From Buttiauxella massiliensis (lineage in GTDB: Bacteria; Pseudomonadota; Gammaproteobacteria; Enterobacterales; Enterobacteriaceae), in the NCBI RefSeq assembly GCF_902500225.1, contig NZ_LR722649.1:124001-188000 (forward strand): a DNA stretch of 64,000 bases, written 5' to 3'. The translations under genes were made by a program, and so were the position numbers. The notes under the pieces were generated by a model. That model ran no database searches. It was given only the letters and a program-made list of their open reading frames with translations, and had not been told where the DNA came from. The stretch's first letter is position 1; every line of letters starts with the position of its first letter. This document shows, piece by piece, positions 37,191 to 47,817 of this stretch.

Positions 37191-38759
37191 TTATTTGCTC
37201 ACTCGATCGTAATACACCATATCCGCATTCAAACCTTGCTGGTAGCCCTTCACATTCTCACGCACCACGATCTGGGTTTTACCCTGATCAACAAATACGT
37301 ACGGCGAATTGTGCTGAACTTCTTCCTGTATTTTTTTATACAGATCCAGGCGTTTCGCCGGGTCAGCTTCCGCAACTGCGGCCAGAGTTTGCTTGCTCAA
37401 CTCCGGGATTTGCCAGCCGTTTAAGCCTGCAACGGTACTTGCTTTGCCATCGTTATAAGCAAAGGCACTGGCGTTGGAGTGGGCGTCAAAGTAATCCGGG
37501 ATCCACAGACGAATCGCCGCCTGATGCTGTTTAGCACGAACACGAGCGTACACCTGGCTGCCTGCGGCTGGCAGAAGATCAATCTTCACGCCGCCCTGAG
37601 CAAAGCTTGCCTGCATAGACTGCGCGATAGTGATAAACGGTGGTTTATTTTCTACATCCAGCGTGAAGTGCGCGTCTTTGATGCCTGCTTTAGCGAGGAT
37701 CTCTTTCGCTTTTGCCGGGTCAAATTTGAATGGATTGTTGTCCAGAGCCCCGGCGAAACCAACCGGCAGGAAACTTTGGTGAATAAAGTACTGGCCTTTC
37801 AACAGATCTTTGGTGATGCCCTGGTAATCCACCAGATAACGAGAGGCTTCCCAGAGGGCAGGGTTTTTCAGCAGCGGGTTAGCATTATTACCGGCGTTGA
37901 ACACCATATAGTTCTGCTCGGCAGAAGGGATGCTCAACACTTTCACGCCCGGTTTTCCTTCCAGCGCGCTGGTCTGATCCGCACCCAGGTCGCGGGCAAT
38001 ATCCGCGTCACCTTGCTGAATCAGCAAGCGGCGAGCGGCAGGGTCTGGCACGTTTTTAATAATGATATTTTTAACTTTAGGCGCGTCACCCGGTGAGGTT
38101 GGGTTCGCGTCTAACACAATCGCCTGATGCGGCTGGTAAACGCGCATCTTGAACGGGCCGCTGCCAGCCGAGTGCATTTTCAGCCATTCGTTACCGAAAT
38201 CACCCGCTTTCGCGTTCGGGGTAACGGCTTTTTCATCCACGATAGAGGCAATCGGCGTGGAGAGAATATTCAGTGCTACCGCCGGGCTAACATCAGCCGT
38301 CCAGTGCAATTCCAGCGTGTGGTCATCGACCTTTATCAACTGGCTGGCGATATTGTCTGGCTGCCAGCCAAGTACGTTAAGAATAAACGCCGGGGACTTA
38401 TTAAGTGTCACCGCGCGGGTATAAGAGAAGATCACGTCTTCCGGGCGCAGTGGATTACCCGATGAGAATTTGGCATCCGGGCGCAGTTTAATGGTCAGTT
38501 TTTTGTTAGCCGCATCGCCCTGCCAGCTTTCTGCCAGCACCGCGACTAATTTGGCCGGGTCTTCACGGTCGGCCTGCACCAGGCGCTGGTAAAGGCTTGG
38601 CACCGTTTGAATGCTCGACAGTTCATTAGCTTCCGCAGGATCAAGGCTGACGATATCGTCCAGTCCCTGGGCAACAATTAAAGTATTTGGCGGTGTGGCG
38701 GCAAAGCTGCTTGCGGAGATCGCAGCCAGCAGTAGTAATGGCAGTAATTTTCTTTGCAT
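37191..38759 (-). CDS. Periplasmic solute-binding protein, SBP family 5
   Basis: Substrate-capture protein of the importer, 522 residues. Signal peptide MQRKLLPLLLLAAISASSFA with cleavage after about 20-21; no lipobox cysteine, so a soluble periplasmic protein. Family 5 features include LVAVLAESWQ, LRPDAKFSSGNPLRPEDVIFSY and the late WIPDYFDAHSN segment. The ligand (peptide, opine, nickel or another compound) cannot be read. Next to patA and proP, an amine- or nitrogen-related ligand is possible but only a guess. First gene of the cluster. Confidence 0.88.
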   Translation of the reverse strand: MQRKLLPLLLLAAISASSFAATPPNTLIVAQGLDDIVSLDPAEANELSSIQTVPSLYQRLVQADREDPAKLVAVLAESWQGDAANKKLTIKLRPDAKFSSGNPLRPEDVIFSYTRAVTLNKSPAFILNVLGWQPDNIASQLIKVDDHTLELHWTADVSPAVALNILSTPIASIVDEKAVTPNAKAGDFGNEWLKMHSAGSGPFKMRVYQPHQAIVLDANPTSPGDAPKVKNIIIKNVPDPAARRLLIQQGDADIARDLGADQTSALEGKPGVKVLSIPSAEQNYMVFNAGNNANPLLKNPALWEASRYLVDYQGITKDLLKGQYFIHQSFLPVGFAGALDNNPFKFDPAKAKEILAKAGIKDAHFTLDVENKPPFITIAQSMQASFAQGGVKIDLLPAAGSQVYARVRAKQHQAAIRLWIPDYFDAHSNASAFAYNDGKASTVAGLNGWQIPELSKQTLAAVAEADPAKRLDLYKKIQEEVQHNSPYVFVDQGKTQIVVRENVKGYQQGLNADMVYYDRVSK

Positions 38760-38920
38760 ATTGCACCCTGCGTAAAAGATAGGAATTCTTTATGAGTTGT
38801 TATTCGCGGACTGGGTTACGTTAGGTGAGTAATGGATATTCACAAAGTCCAAAAAATACTTTGCTTATAAATTTTAGACATAACCAATTCCTTCCAGGAA
38901 TGAGGGTTAAAGCCCGAAAT

Positions 38921-38950
38921 GAAAACGCCGGGCATTGGCCCGGCGCTTTT
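38921..38950 (-). terminator. Terminator after proP
   Basis: Eight-base arms CGCCGGGC and GCCCGGCG with the loop ATTG (38926-38945), followed on the minus strand by TTTTC. Strong intrinsic terminator for proP. Confidence 0.9.
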
Positions 38951-38964
38951 GATGCTGCTAAAAA

Positions 38965-40470
38965 TTACTCGTTGATGCGCGGGTGCTGATCCACCAGATT
39001 GGTACGCTTCGCCTGTAATTCTTCAATCTCACGGTCGATATCTTCGATTTTTTGCTCGATGTTATCGTGGTGTTCCTGAACAATTTCACGCGCTTCGGCG
39101 ATATCAGAGGCCGCAGGCGTTGCGCCTTTCAGCGGTTTATTCGCCGTCTCTTTCATGGTCAGGCCGGTAATCAAGCCGACAACCGCCACCACCATCAGAT
39201 AATACGCTGGCATCATCAGGTTTTCGGTCGATTCCACTAACCACGCCGCAACCGTTGGGGTCACACCCGCAACCAGCACCGAAATATTAAAGGCACTGGC
39301 TAAGGCACTGTAACGAATATGCGTCGGGAACATGGCGGGCAGAGTCGAAGCCATCACCCCAGTGAAGCAGTTCAGCACGACTGCCAGAATCAGCAGCCCG
39401 GCGAATATCAGCCCCAGCACATTACTGTTAATCAGAATAAAGGCCGGGATCGCCAGAACAAGCAATGCCAAGCTACCGACGACGATAAATGGACGGCGGC
39501 CAAAACGGTCACTCAGCAGGCCAATCATCGGCTGCACAAACAGCATCCCAATCATAATGGCGATAATAATCAGCACGCCGTGCTCTTCGGAATAATGCAG
39601 ATTGTGCGACAGGTAACTTGGCATATACGTCAGCAACATATAGTAGGTGACGTTGGTGGAAATAACGATACCGACACAGGTCAGCAGGCTGCGCCAGTGT
39701 TTGGTTGCAATCTCCTTGAACGAGACTTTTGGGCCATCAGTCAGACCTTCTTTATCGCCTTGTTCAAGCTTTTCGATGTGCTGCTGGAACGCTGGAGTTT
39801 CTTCCAGTGCATGGCGCAGATACAGGCCGATAATCCCTAATGGCAACGCCAGGAAGAACGGCAGACGCCAGCCCCATTCAAGGAAGTTAGCTTCACCGAC
39901 GATAGCGGTAATCAGCACCACGACACCCGCACCACAGACAAAACCGGCGATGGAACCGAAGTCCAGCCAACTGCCCATAAAGCCGCGTTTACGGTCTGGT
40001 GAGTATTCGGCGACAAATATCGAAGCACCAGTGTATTCACCACCCACTGAGAACCCTTGCGCCATTTTCGCAAGTAACAACAGGATTGGCGCCCAGATAC
40101 CAATAGTCGCGTACGACGGAATCAGGCCAATACAGAAGGTACTCAATGACATAATGATGATGGTAATGGACAGGATCTTCTGGCGACCATATTTGTCACC
40201 GAGCATGCCGAAGAACAGACCACCCAACGGGCGAATCAGGAAGGGAACGGAGAAGGTACCCAGTGCGGCAATCATCTGCACACTAGGGCTGGCATCCGGG
40301 AAGAAAACCTTACCGAGGGCGTAAGCAACAAAGCCGTATACGCCGAAATCAAACCATTCCATCGCATTGCCAAGCGATGCGGCGGTAATTGCCTTTTTGA
40401 GGCGACTATCGTCGATGATGGTGACGTCACTGACCTTAATAGGTCTGACTTTCTTTTTCCTTTTTAACAT
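38965..40470 (-). CDS. proP: Proline/betaine:H+ symporter ProP
   Basis: Osmosensing MFS transporter that imports proline, glycine betaine and related compatible solutes when osmolality rises. It is 501 residues: about twelve membrane helices with the MHS motifs GDKYGRQKIL and GFSVGGEYTGAS. The cytoplasmic C-terminal tail (about 455-501) forms the antiparallel coiled coil (HHDNIEQKIEDIDREIEEL) that tunes the osmotic set point in E. coli. Divergent from aer. In E. coli proP lies elsewhere (near 93 min), so its position here differs. Confidence 0.95.
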   Translation of the reverse strand: MLKRKKKVRPIKVSDVTIIDDSRLKKAITAASLGNAMEWFDFGVYGFVAYALGKVFFPDASPSVQMIAALGTFSVPFLIRPLGGLFFGMLGDKYGRQKILSITIIIMSLSTFCIGLIPSYATIGIWAPILLLLAKMAQGFSVGGEYTGASIFVAEYSPDRKRGFMGSWLDFGSIAGFVCGAGVVVLITAIVGEANFLEWGWRLPFFLALPLGIIGLYLRHALEETPAFQQHIEKLEQGDKEGLTDGPKVSFKEIATKHWRSLLTCVGIVISTNVTYYMLLTYMPSYLSHNLHYSEEHGVLIIIAIMIGMLFVQPMIGLLSDRFGRRPFIVVGSLALLVLAIPAFILINSNVLGLIFAGLLILAVVLNCFTGVMASTLPAMFPTHIRYSALASAFNISVLVAGVTPTVAAWLVESTENLMMPAYYLMVVAVVGLITGLTMKETANKPLKGATPAASDIAEAREIVQEHHDNIEQKIEDIDREIEELQAKRTNLVDQHPRINE

Positions 40471-40684
40471 TATTATCCTCTTTTTCCTTGCGGGGGCGAA
40501 ACGGCCCCGTACTAAGTGTAGTGTGCCGATTGCAAATTGAAGGTCAAAACTCCAGCACTTAGCGTCACTATGACATTTTCATTAATAACTTCATGAAATT
40601 AATGGGAAATGTGTTCTCCATCCAAAATCATTATAAAAAATATGGCTTAGTTAAAAAAGTGTGATCGCCGTCAAGTTTAACCGC

Positions 40685-40711
40685 TAAAGTAAAATTTTGC
40701 AGCGCCGAAAT
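40685..40711 (+). promoter_or_regulatory. Sigma-28 (FliA) promoter of aer
   Basis: TAAAGTAA, an 11-base spacer and GCCGAAAT match the flagellar consensus TAAAGTTT-N11-GCCGATAA in 13 of 16 positions. It lies 53 bases before the aer ATG. A CRP-like sequence (TGTGA-N6-TCAAG) at 40660-40675 overlaps the upstream side. E. coli aer is FliA-controlled (known). Confidence 0.8.
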
Positions 40712-40763
40712 AACAATACAACTAAAAATATTAACAATTGGATAACCTGCCAAGGGAGTTGCT

Positions 40764-42284
40764 ATGACTGCGCGCGCGGCTGCTACACAGCATGAATACC
40801 TGCTTGATGACGACACGACATTGATGTCGACAACCGATTTAAAAAGCACAATCACCCATGCGAACGACGCATTTGTGAAGGTGAGTGGTTACCATCTTCA
40901 TGAACTCACCGGGCAGCCCCACAACCTCGTGCGTCATCCCGATATGCCCAAAGCCGCCTTTGCCGATATGTGGTTCACCCTGCAAAAAGGTGAGCCGTGG
41001 ACCGGTATCGTTAAAAATCAGCGCAAAAACGGCGACTATTACTGGGTAAGGGCGAATGTTGTGCCGGTGGTTCGCAATGGCAAGACGACGGGCTATATGT
41101 CAATTCGTACTAAAGCGAAGCCTGGAGAGATCGCCGCGGTCGAGCCGCTGTATAAAGCGCTCAAAGAAGGGCGCTGCAAACGTCGCCTGTTTAAAGGCCT
41201 GGTTTTGCGTAAAAGCTGGCTGGGGAAATTACCCGCGTTACGGCTGCGGGGCCGTATTCGTATGATCATGAGTTGCGTGTTTGTGCTGATGATGGCCGCT
41301 TCTTTATCGTTAGGTCTGGGTTCGCTTCCGGTGTTGATTAGCGTGCTGGCGAGTGTGGTGGCTTGCTTGCTGCTCGAATGGCAAATTGCGCGCCCGCTGG
41401 AAAATGTCGCCCGCCGGGCGCTGGAAGTCGCCACCGGAGATCAACAGCATGTGCAGCATCTTGCGCGAACGGATGAAATTGGTATGACGCTGCGTGCCAT
41501 TGGCCAGCTAGGTTTGATGTGCCGCTGGCTAATTCATGATGTCAGCCATCAGGTTGAGAACGTGCGCAGCGGCAGCGAAACGCTGGCCCAGGGCAATGTG
41601 GAGCTCAATGAGCGCACGCGCCAGTCGGTGGTCAATGTGCAGCAAACCGTTACCACTATGGGCCAGATGGCGGTGTCGTTGCAGAACAATTCAGAAACTG
41701 CCGCAGCCGCTGATAAGCTTTCAAGTTCCGCGAGCGAGGCCGCAGCCCACGGTGGCAAGGCGATGGAAACTGTTGTGACTACCATGGATGACATCGCCGA
41801 CAGTACGCAACGTATCGGCTCCATTACCAGCCTGATCAATGACATTGCCTTCCAGACCAATATCCTGGCGCTTAACGCGGCGGTAGAGGCAGCACGCGCT
41901 GGAGAGCAGGGCAAAGGTTTTGCTGTAGTTGCCGGAGAAGTGAGAAACCTGGCGCAACGCAGTGCAACGGCGGCGAACGATATCCGCAAGCTGATTGATG
42001 CCAGCGCCAGTAAAGTGCAATCCGGTACCATTCAGGTTCACGAAGCTGGGCGCACCATGAATGATATTGTTTCCCAGGTGCGAAATGTCACGCAGCTGCT
42101 TGGGCAAATCAGCCTTGCCACTTCAGAACAGGCAGAAGGGTTATCTGATTTAACCCGCGCGGTGGCTGAACTGGATGCCATCACGCAAAAAAATGCGGCA
42201 TTGGTCGAAGAAAGCGCAGAAGTGTCGGCGATGGTGAAACATCGGGCAACGCGTCTGGAAGATGCCGTGACGGTTTTGCATTGA
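40764..42284 (+). CDS. aer: Aerotaxis/redox receptor Aer
   Basis: Methyl-accepting-type receptor that senses redox state through FAD bound by its N-terminal PAS domain and signals CheA/CheW. It is 506 residues, the E. coli length. PAS domain about 20-120 (HPDMPKAAFADMWFTLQKGEPW), a membrane-anchoring hydrophobic stretch about 168-205, HAMP-like linker, then the signalling tip IAFQTNILALNAAVEAARAG near 365-385. It has no periplasmic domain, as expected for Aer. Divergent from proP. Confidence 0.97.
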   Translation: MTARAAATQHEYLLDDDTTLMSTTDLKSTITHANDAFVKVSGYHLHELTGQPHNLVRHPDMPKAAFADMWFTLQKGEPWTGIVKNQRKNGDYYWVRANVVPVVRNGKTTGYMSIRTKAKPGEIAAVEPLYKALKEGRCKRRLFKGLVLRKSWLGKLPALRLRGRIRMIMSCVFVLMMAASLSLGLGSLPVLISVLASVVACLLLEWQIARPLENVARRALEVATGDQQHVQHLARTDEIGMTLRAIGQLGLMCRWLIHDVSHQVENVRSGSETLAQGNVELNERTRQSVVNVQQTVTTMGQMAVSLQNNSETAAAADKLSSSASEAAAHGGKAMETVVTTMDDIADSTQRIGSITSLINDIAFQTNILALNAAVEAARAGEQGKGFAVVAGEVRNLAQRSATAANDIRKLIDASASKVQSGTIQVHEAGRTMNDIVSQVRNVTQLLGQISLATSEQAEGLSDLTRAVAELDAITQKNAALVEESAEVSAMVKHRATRLEDAVTVLH

Positions 42285-42380
42285 TGTTAAATGGCACATT
42301 TTTCACCCCATGTCGGTGGATTATTAGCTAGTCTGGGACTAATTGAATTTTTACTCACGACCCTATCAATGGAGAGCGTT

Positions 42381-43412
42381 ATGACTCAGTCGTCCCAGAT
42401 TAACCGCCGCTTTGTGCTGGCGAAACGCCCGCAAGGCATGCCGACCAGTCAAGATATCAAGCTGGAAGAAGCGCCTGTCCCGCAACCCGCTGCAGGACAA
42501 TTACTGCTGCGCACGCTCTATTTATCTCTCGATCCGTATATGCGCGGGCGCATGGATGATGCCGAATCTTATACGCCACCACTTGCCATTGGCGATGTGA
42601 TTGGCGCGGGCACCGTGTGCCGTGTCGAAAAATCCGAACATGCGGACTATAAAGCGGGTGATCTGGTCCTGGCCTATACCGGCTGGCAGGATTACGCATT
42701 GTCTGATGGCAGTGATGTGCAAAAACTCGATCCGAATATGCAGCACCCTTCATATGCGCTTGGTTTGCTCGGCATGCCTGGTTTTACCGGGTATATGGGG
42801 CTGACCGATATTGGCCAGCCAAAAGCCGGAGAAACCGTGGTGGTCGCAGCAGCCAGCGGTGCAGTGGGGTCGGTTGTCGGGCAAGTGGCAAAACTGCTGG
42901 GCGCAAAAGTCGTAGGGATTGCAGGGGGCGCGGATAAATGCCGTTACGTCACTGAAACGCTGAAATTTGACGCCTGCATTGACCACAAAGCCCCAGATTT
43001 TGCCGAACAGCTGAAAAAAGCCTGTGACAAAGGCATTGATGTCTATTTTGAAAATGTCGGCGGCGCCGTGTTTGATGCGGTTCTGCCACTGCTGAACACC
43101 AAAGCACGTGTGCCGGTATGTGGTGTTATCAGCCAGTACAACGGTGCTAATAGTGCATTTGAACAGGACAGATTACCGCTGCTGATGGGCACGATCCTTA
43201 AAAAACGCCTGCGTGTGCAAGGCTTTATTATTTCTCAGGATTACAGCGACAGCTACCCGCAATTCTTTAAGCAGATGAGCCAGTGGCTGGCGGAAGGTAA
43301 AATCCAGTTCCGCGAAGATATTGTTGATGGCCTGGAACACAGCGTGGAAGCATTCCGCGGTTTGTTGAGCGGCAAGAACTTTGGCAAGGTGATTGTTAAA
43401 GTCGCAGAGTGA
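42381..43412 (+). CDS. curA: NADPH-dependent curcumin/2-alkenal reductase CurA
   Basis: Zinc-independent medium-chain dehydrogenase/reductase that reduces alpha,beta-unsaturated ketones and aldehydes with NADPH (curcumin in E. coli). It is 343 residues from the ATG at 42381, preceded by GGAGAG; the longer in-frame frame from 42291 lacks homology. Cofactor loop AAASGAVGSVVGQVAKLLG (about 155-175), substrate loop SLDPYMRGRM. Single-gene unit with its own terminator. Confidence 0.93.
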   Translation: MTQSSQINRRFVLAKRPQGMPTSQDIKLEEAPVPQPAAGQLLLRTLYLSLDPYMRGRMDDAESYTPPLAIGDVIGAGTVCRVEKSEHADYKAGDLVLAYTGWQDYALSDGSDVQKLDPNMQHPSYALGLLGMPGFTGYMGLTDIGQPKAGETVVVAAASGAVGSVVGQVAKLLGAKVVGIAGGADKCRYVTETLKFDACIDHKAPDFAEQLKKACDKGIDVYFENVGGAVFDAVLPLLNTKARVPVCGVISQYNGANSAFEQDRLPLLMGTILKKRLRVQGFIISQDYSDSYPQFFKQMSQWLAEGKIQFREDIVDGLEHSVEAFRGLLSGKNFGKVIVKVAE

Positions 43413-43420
43413 TGTATAAA

Positions 43421-43446
43421 GCGGCGCAGTTCGCGCCGCTTTTATT
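43421..43446 (+). terminator. Terminator between curA and ascG
   Basis: Arms GCGGCGC (43421-43427) and GCGCCGC (43433-43439) with loop AGTTC, then TTTTATTT. An AAA run on the other side makes it useful for the convergent ascG transcript too. Confidence 0.9.
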
Positions 43447-44461
43447 TATCTTTAAATGGCCCGTCAATCACTGAATTTCTCGCTAACAAATCCGATGTGA
43501 ACACATTCTCTTTCGACAAATATCCACCATCTAGCATCGATATTAAGCGGTTGATCACCTCGCTTATCATATCGCTCACCGGATCTTTGATACTGGTTAA
43601 AGCAGGTGAGAGATAAGGTGCGGTAGGTATATTATCGAAACCGATAATTGATATTTCATGAGGCACCGAAATACCCAGATCGTTTAATTGTTTCATTGCA
43701 CCAACCGCCATTTCATCGTTACTGGCGAGGATTGCGCTGATCTTGTTTTTGCGCGCAAGCAACGTTTCAACTGCCGCAACTCCGCTGGCTGGCGTCCATT
43801 TTCCTTGTGCAATCAGATCTTCATTTACACCAATATCGTATTGATTTAATGCTTCTTTATAGCCTGATAAACGCTCAATAGCGGTAGGGGAGTCCATTGA
43901 GCCGGTAATAAAGGCAATATCGCGATGCCCGCGTTCAATAAGATATTTTGTTGCCTGGAAACTGGAGCCTTTATGATCACAAAAAACGCAGTGGCTTTGG
44001 TTTTTTCTTAATTTTCGGTTAACCACCATAATGGGTTTTTTATGCTGCTCAATAATCAAATCCATTTCATCAATGGTTAAAAATCGCGGGTAAATAATGA
44101 CCGCATCGCAGCGTAAATCGAGCAGAAACTGAATAGCTTCCCTTTCTTCCTGCGCACTGTGTTTACCATCGACCAGAATAAGCTGGCGACCATTGTCTTC
44201 TAATTTCTTCGCCGCCTGAGAAAGTATTTCGCTGAAATAACTGCCGTGATAAAGCGTGTTGGTGACCACTAAACCAATGCATTCCGATTTATTGGTCGCC
44301 AGATTACGCGCCAGTAAATTGGGCCGATACCCCGCCTCCTCAATGGCTTTATAGACCTGCTCTTTCGTGGCTTCGCTGACGTATCCCTTCCCGGACAGAA
44401 CACGTGAAACAGTGGCTTTAGAGACACCGGCTTTTTTTGCCACTTCTAGCATTGTCGACAT
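43442..44461 (-). CDS. ascG: LacI-family repressor AscG
   Basis: Repressor of the divergent ascFB genes. It is 339 residues: N-terminal helix-turn-helix with hinge (1-58; EVAKKAGVSKATVSRVLSG), then the periplasmic-binding-protein-like effector domain. The sequence tracks E. coli AscG closely, for example VVTNTLYHGSYFSE and ITGSMDSPTAIERLSGYK. A likely operator with core AACCGGTT lies at the ascF start point. Autoregulation is possible but not shown. Confidence 0.92.
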   Translation of the reverse strand: MSTMLEVAKKAGVSKATVSRVLSGKGYVSEATKEQVYKAIEEAGYRPNLLARNLATNKSECIGLVVTNTLYHGSYFSEILSQAAKKLEDNGRQLILVDGKHSAQEEREAIQFLLDLRCDAVIIYPRFLTIDEMDLIIEQHKKPIMVVNRKLRKNQSHCVFCDHKGSSFQATKYLIERGHRDIAFITGSMDSPTAIERLSGYKEALNQYDIGVNEDLIAQGKWTPASGVAAVETLLARKNKISAILASNDEMAVGAMKQLNDLGISVPHEISIIGFDNIPTAPYLSPALTSIKDPVSDMISEVINRLISMLDGGYLSKENVFTSDLLARNSVIDGPFKDK

Positions 44462-44527
44462 TGGAGCTTCCTGGCTTTGATCAATGCGCCCATTTTACAC
44501 ATTCCGCGGCGACAAAATACTGCCCCA

Positions 44528-44651
44528 TACCCGTCATACTCCAAGCTGCTTCTTTGTTGGCTGCGTGATCTCGCCCGGGTCACTTACTTAAGTAAGCTCC
44601 CAGGGACTCGTTCCTTTGCCGCCTCGAAGCAACTCGAATTATTTAGGGTAT
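44528..44651. repeat. ERIC element (copy 2)
   Basis: A 124-base palindromic repeat opening ATACCCGTCATACTCCAAGC and closing CGAATTATTTAGGGTAT, with core GGTCACTTACTTAAGTAAG. Same family and orientation as the copy at 15033 but diverged in the arms. It lies between ascG and the ascF control sites, upstream of the CRP-like site. Confidence 0.92.
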
Positions 44652-44686
44652 GAAAGCGGTGATAGTGGCCTTAAAAGGCTGATTAT

Positions 44687-44775
44687 GGCGATCGTAATCA
44701 CAAAATTAACAATATGTAAAATTAGTGTTTGATCTGTTTGTTTTGCCTGGTCAATCTAATGTGGAACCGGTTACC
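44687..44775 (+). promoter_or_regulatory. ascF control region: CRP-like site, -10 and AscG operator
   Basis: GGCGA-N6-TCACA at 44687-44702 is a CRP-like site; TCTAAT at 44755-44760 fits a -10; GGAACCGGTTACC at 44763-44775 is a LacI-type operator over the probable start point (~44767). The CRP site would be centred near -72, a usual activating position. No good -35 is present, as expected for a CRP-dependent promoter. With the ERIC element this accounts for the 402-base gene-free gap. Confidence 0.6.
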
Positions 44776-44863
44776 TATTTCTCGGACTCCCTACAAGTCG
44801 ATGCGGTGTCACCGGAAAATATATTCATAACATCATGAATTTAAATAAAAAGAGTGATAACTC

Positions 44864-46321
44864 ATGGCTAAGAATTATGCGGCAGTATCTCAGTCGATAG
44901 TCGACGCAATTGGTGGCGCAGGTAACGTTGGCGCGGTGACTCATTGCATGACGCGTTTACGATTCGTACTCAATGACGACAGCATCGTAGATACAGCAAA
45001 ACTGAAAGCTATCAATGGCGTGATGGGTGTCGTTCGTAGCGAAAATCAGTGCCAGGTGATTATCGGCAACACCGTTTCTCAGGCTTATGCTGAAGTGCTA
45101 AAACTCCTGCCAGAAGGGATGCAGCCAGCCGAGTCTACACAAGGGAAAGGCAAAATCACCCTCAAACGCATTGGTGCCGGGATTCTGGATGCGTTGATTG
45201 GCACCATGTCACCGCTGATTCCAGCCATTATTGGTGGCTCGATGGTGAAACTACTCGCCATGATTCTGGATATGACGGGCGTCTTTGAAAAAGGCTCCTC
45301 AACGCTTGTCATTCTGAATGTGATTGGTGATGGCGCGTTCTTCTTCCTGCCAGTCATGGTCGCGGCTTCTGCGGCAGTAAAATTCAAAACCAATATGTCG
45401 CTGGCTATCGCCATTGCTGGCGTGCTGGTTCACCCAAACTTTGTTGATTTGATGGCGAAAGCGGCCCAAGGCCAACACGTTGAATTTATGGGGATGTCGG
45501 TCACTGCGGTGAAATACACCTACACCGTTATCCCAGCGCTGTGCATGACCTGGATCCTCTCTTATATCGAAAGATGGGTTGATCGGATTACGCCTGCAGT
45601 AACGAAAAACTTCCTGAAACCGATGCTGATTGTGCTTATCTCAGCCCCGATTGCCATCATGCTGATTGGCCCGCTGGGTATCTGGATTGGTACCGGTATT
45701 TCTTCACTGGTTTACACCATCCACCACTACCTTGGTTGGTTGTCGGTGGCGATTATGGGCGCGCTGTGGCCACTGCTGGTGATGACAGGCATGCACCGTG
45801 TATTCACGCCGTCTATTATTCAAACCATTGCAGAGACGGGTAAAGAAGGGATGGTTATGCCATCTGAAATCGGTGCCAACTTATCACTTGGCGGTTCATC
45901 TTTAGCGGTGGCATGGAAAACGAAAAACCCTGAACTGCGCCAGACGGCTCTTGCTGCGGCAGCCTCTGCAATTGTGGCGGGCATTTCTGAACCTGCGCTT
46001 TACGGCGTGGCGGTGCGCCTTAAGCGCCCATTGATTGCGGCATTAATCAGTGGTTTTGTCTGCGGAGCGGTCGCCGGAATCGGCGGGCTGGCGAGCCATT
46101 CGATGGCCTCTCCTGGTTTATTTACCAGCGTGCAGTTCTTTGACCCCGCAAATCCAATGAGCATCGTATGGGTGTTTGGCGTGATGATCCTGGCTGTCGT
46201 GCTCTCTTTCTTCCTGACACTGTTACTGGGCTTCGAAGATATCCCGGTTGAACAAGAACAAAGTAAAGAGAAAGAACAAGTACAGCCAAACGCCGTTGTT
46301 GCATCCGTAAGCGCTAACTAA
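44864..46321 (+). CDS. ascF: PTS EIIBC component for aryl-beta-glucosides AscF
   Basis: Phosphotransferase permease that imports and phosphorylates arbutin, salicin and cellobiose-type beta-glucosides. It is 485 residues: EIIB domain (1-85) with phosphocysteine C28 in AVTHCMTRLRF, then EIIC with about ten membrane helices and conserved GISEPALYGVAVRLKRP. There is no EIIA domain, so phosphate must come from a separate EIIA-Glc-type protein, as for E. coli AscF. ascB follows after 17 bases with AGAGGAAT as ribosome-binding sequence. Confidence 0.94.
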   Translation: MAKNYAAVSQSIVDAIGGAGNVGAVTHCMTRLRFVLNDDSIVDTAKLKAINGVMGVVRSENQCQVIIGNTVSQAYAEVLKLLPEGMQPAESTQGKGKITLKRIGAGILDALIGTMSPLIPAIIGGSMVKLLAMILDMTGVFEKGSSTLVILNVIGDGAFFFLPVMVAASAAVKFKTNMSLAIAIAGVLVHPNFVDLMAKAAQGQHVEFMGMSVTAVKYTYTVIPALCMTWILSYIERWVDRITPAVTKNFLKPMLIVLISAPIAIMLIGPLGIWIGTGISSLVYTIHHYLGWLSVAIMGALWPLLVMTGMHRVFTPSIIQTIAETGKEGMVMPSEIGANLSLGGSSLAVAWKTKNPELRQTALAAAASAIVAGISEPALYGVAVRLKRPLIAALISGFVCGAVAGIGGLASHSMASPGLFTSVQFFDPANPMSIVWVFGVMILAVVLSFFLTLLLGFEDIPVEQEQSKEKEQVQPNAVVASVSAN

Positions 46322-46326
46322 TTTAG

Positions 46327-47769
<1,443 letters not shown>

Positions 47770-47782
47770 CTTGTGCGTCATT

Positions 47783-47806
47783 CGGGCAGGCTTTGTAGCC
47801 TGCCCG
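47783..47806. terminator. Hairpin between ascB and LysR gene
   Basis: Perfect 10-base arms CGGGCAGGCT and AGCCTGCCCG with loop TTGT, between two convergent genes. There is no long T-run on either strand (TAAAAC one side, GAATGA the other), so its strength is uncertain. Confidence 0.7.
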
Positions 47807-47817
47807 CAGTAAAACAT

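Noticed and set aside
44652-44863. Possible BglG-type antiterminator before ascF.
   Set aside because: No RAT-like sequence paired with a terminator was found, and a LacI-type repressor gene with its operator accounts for control.
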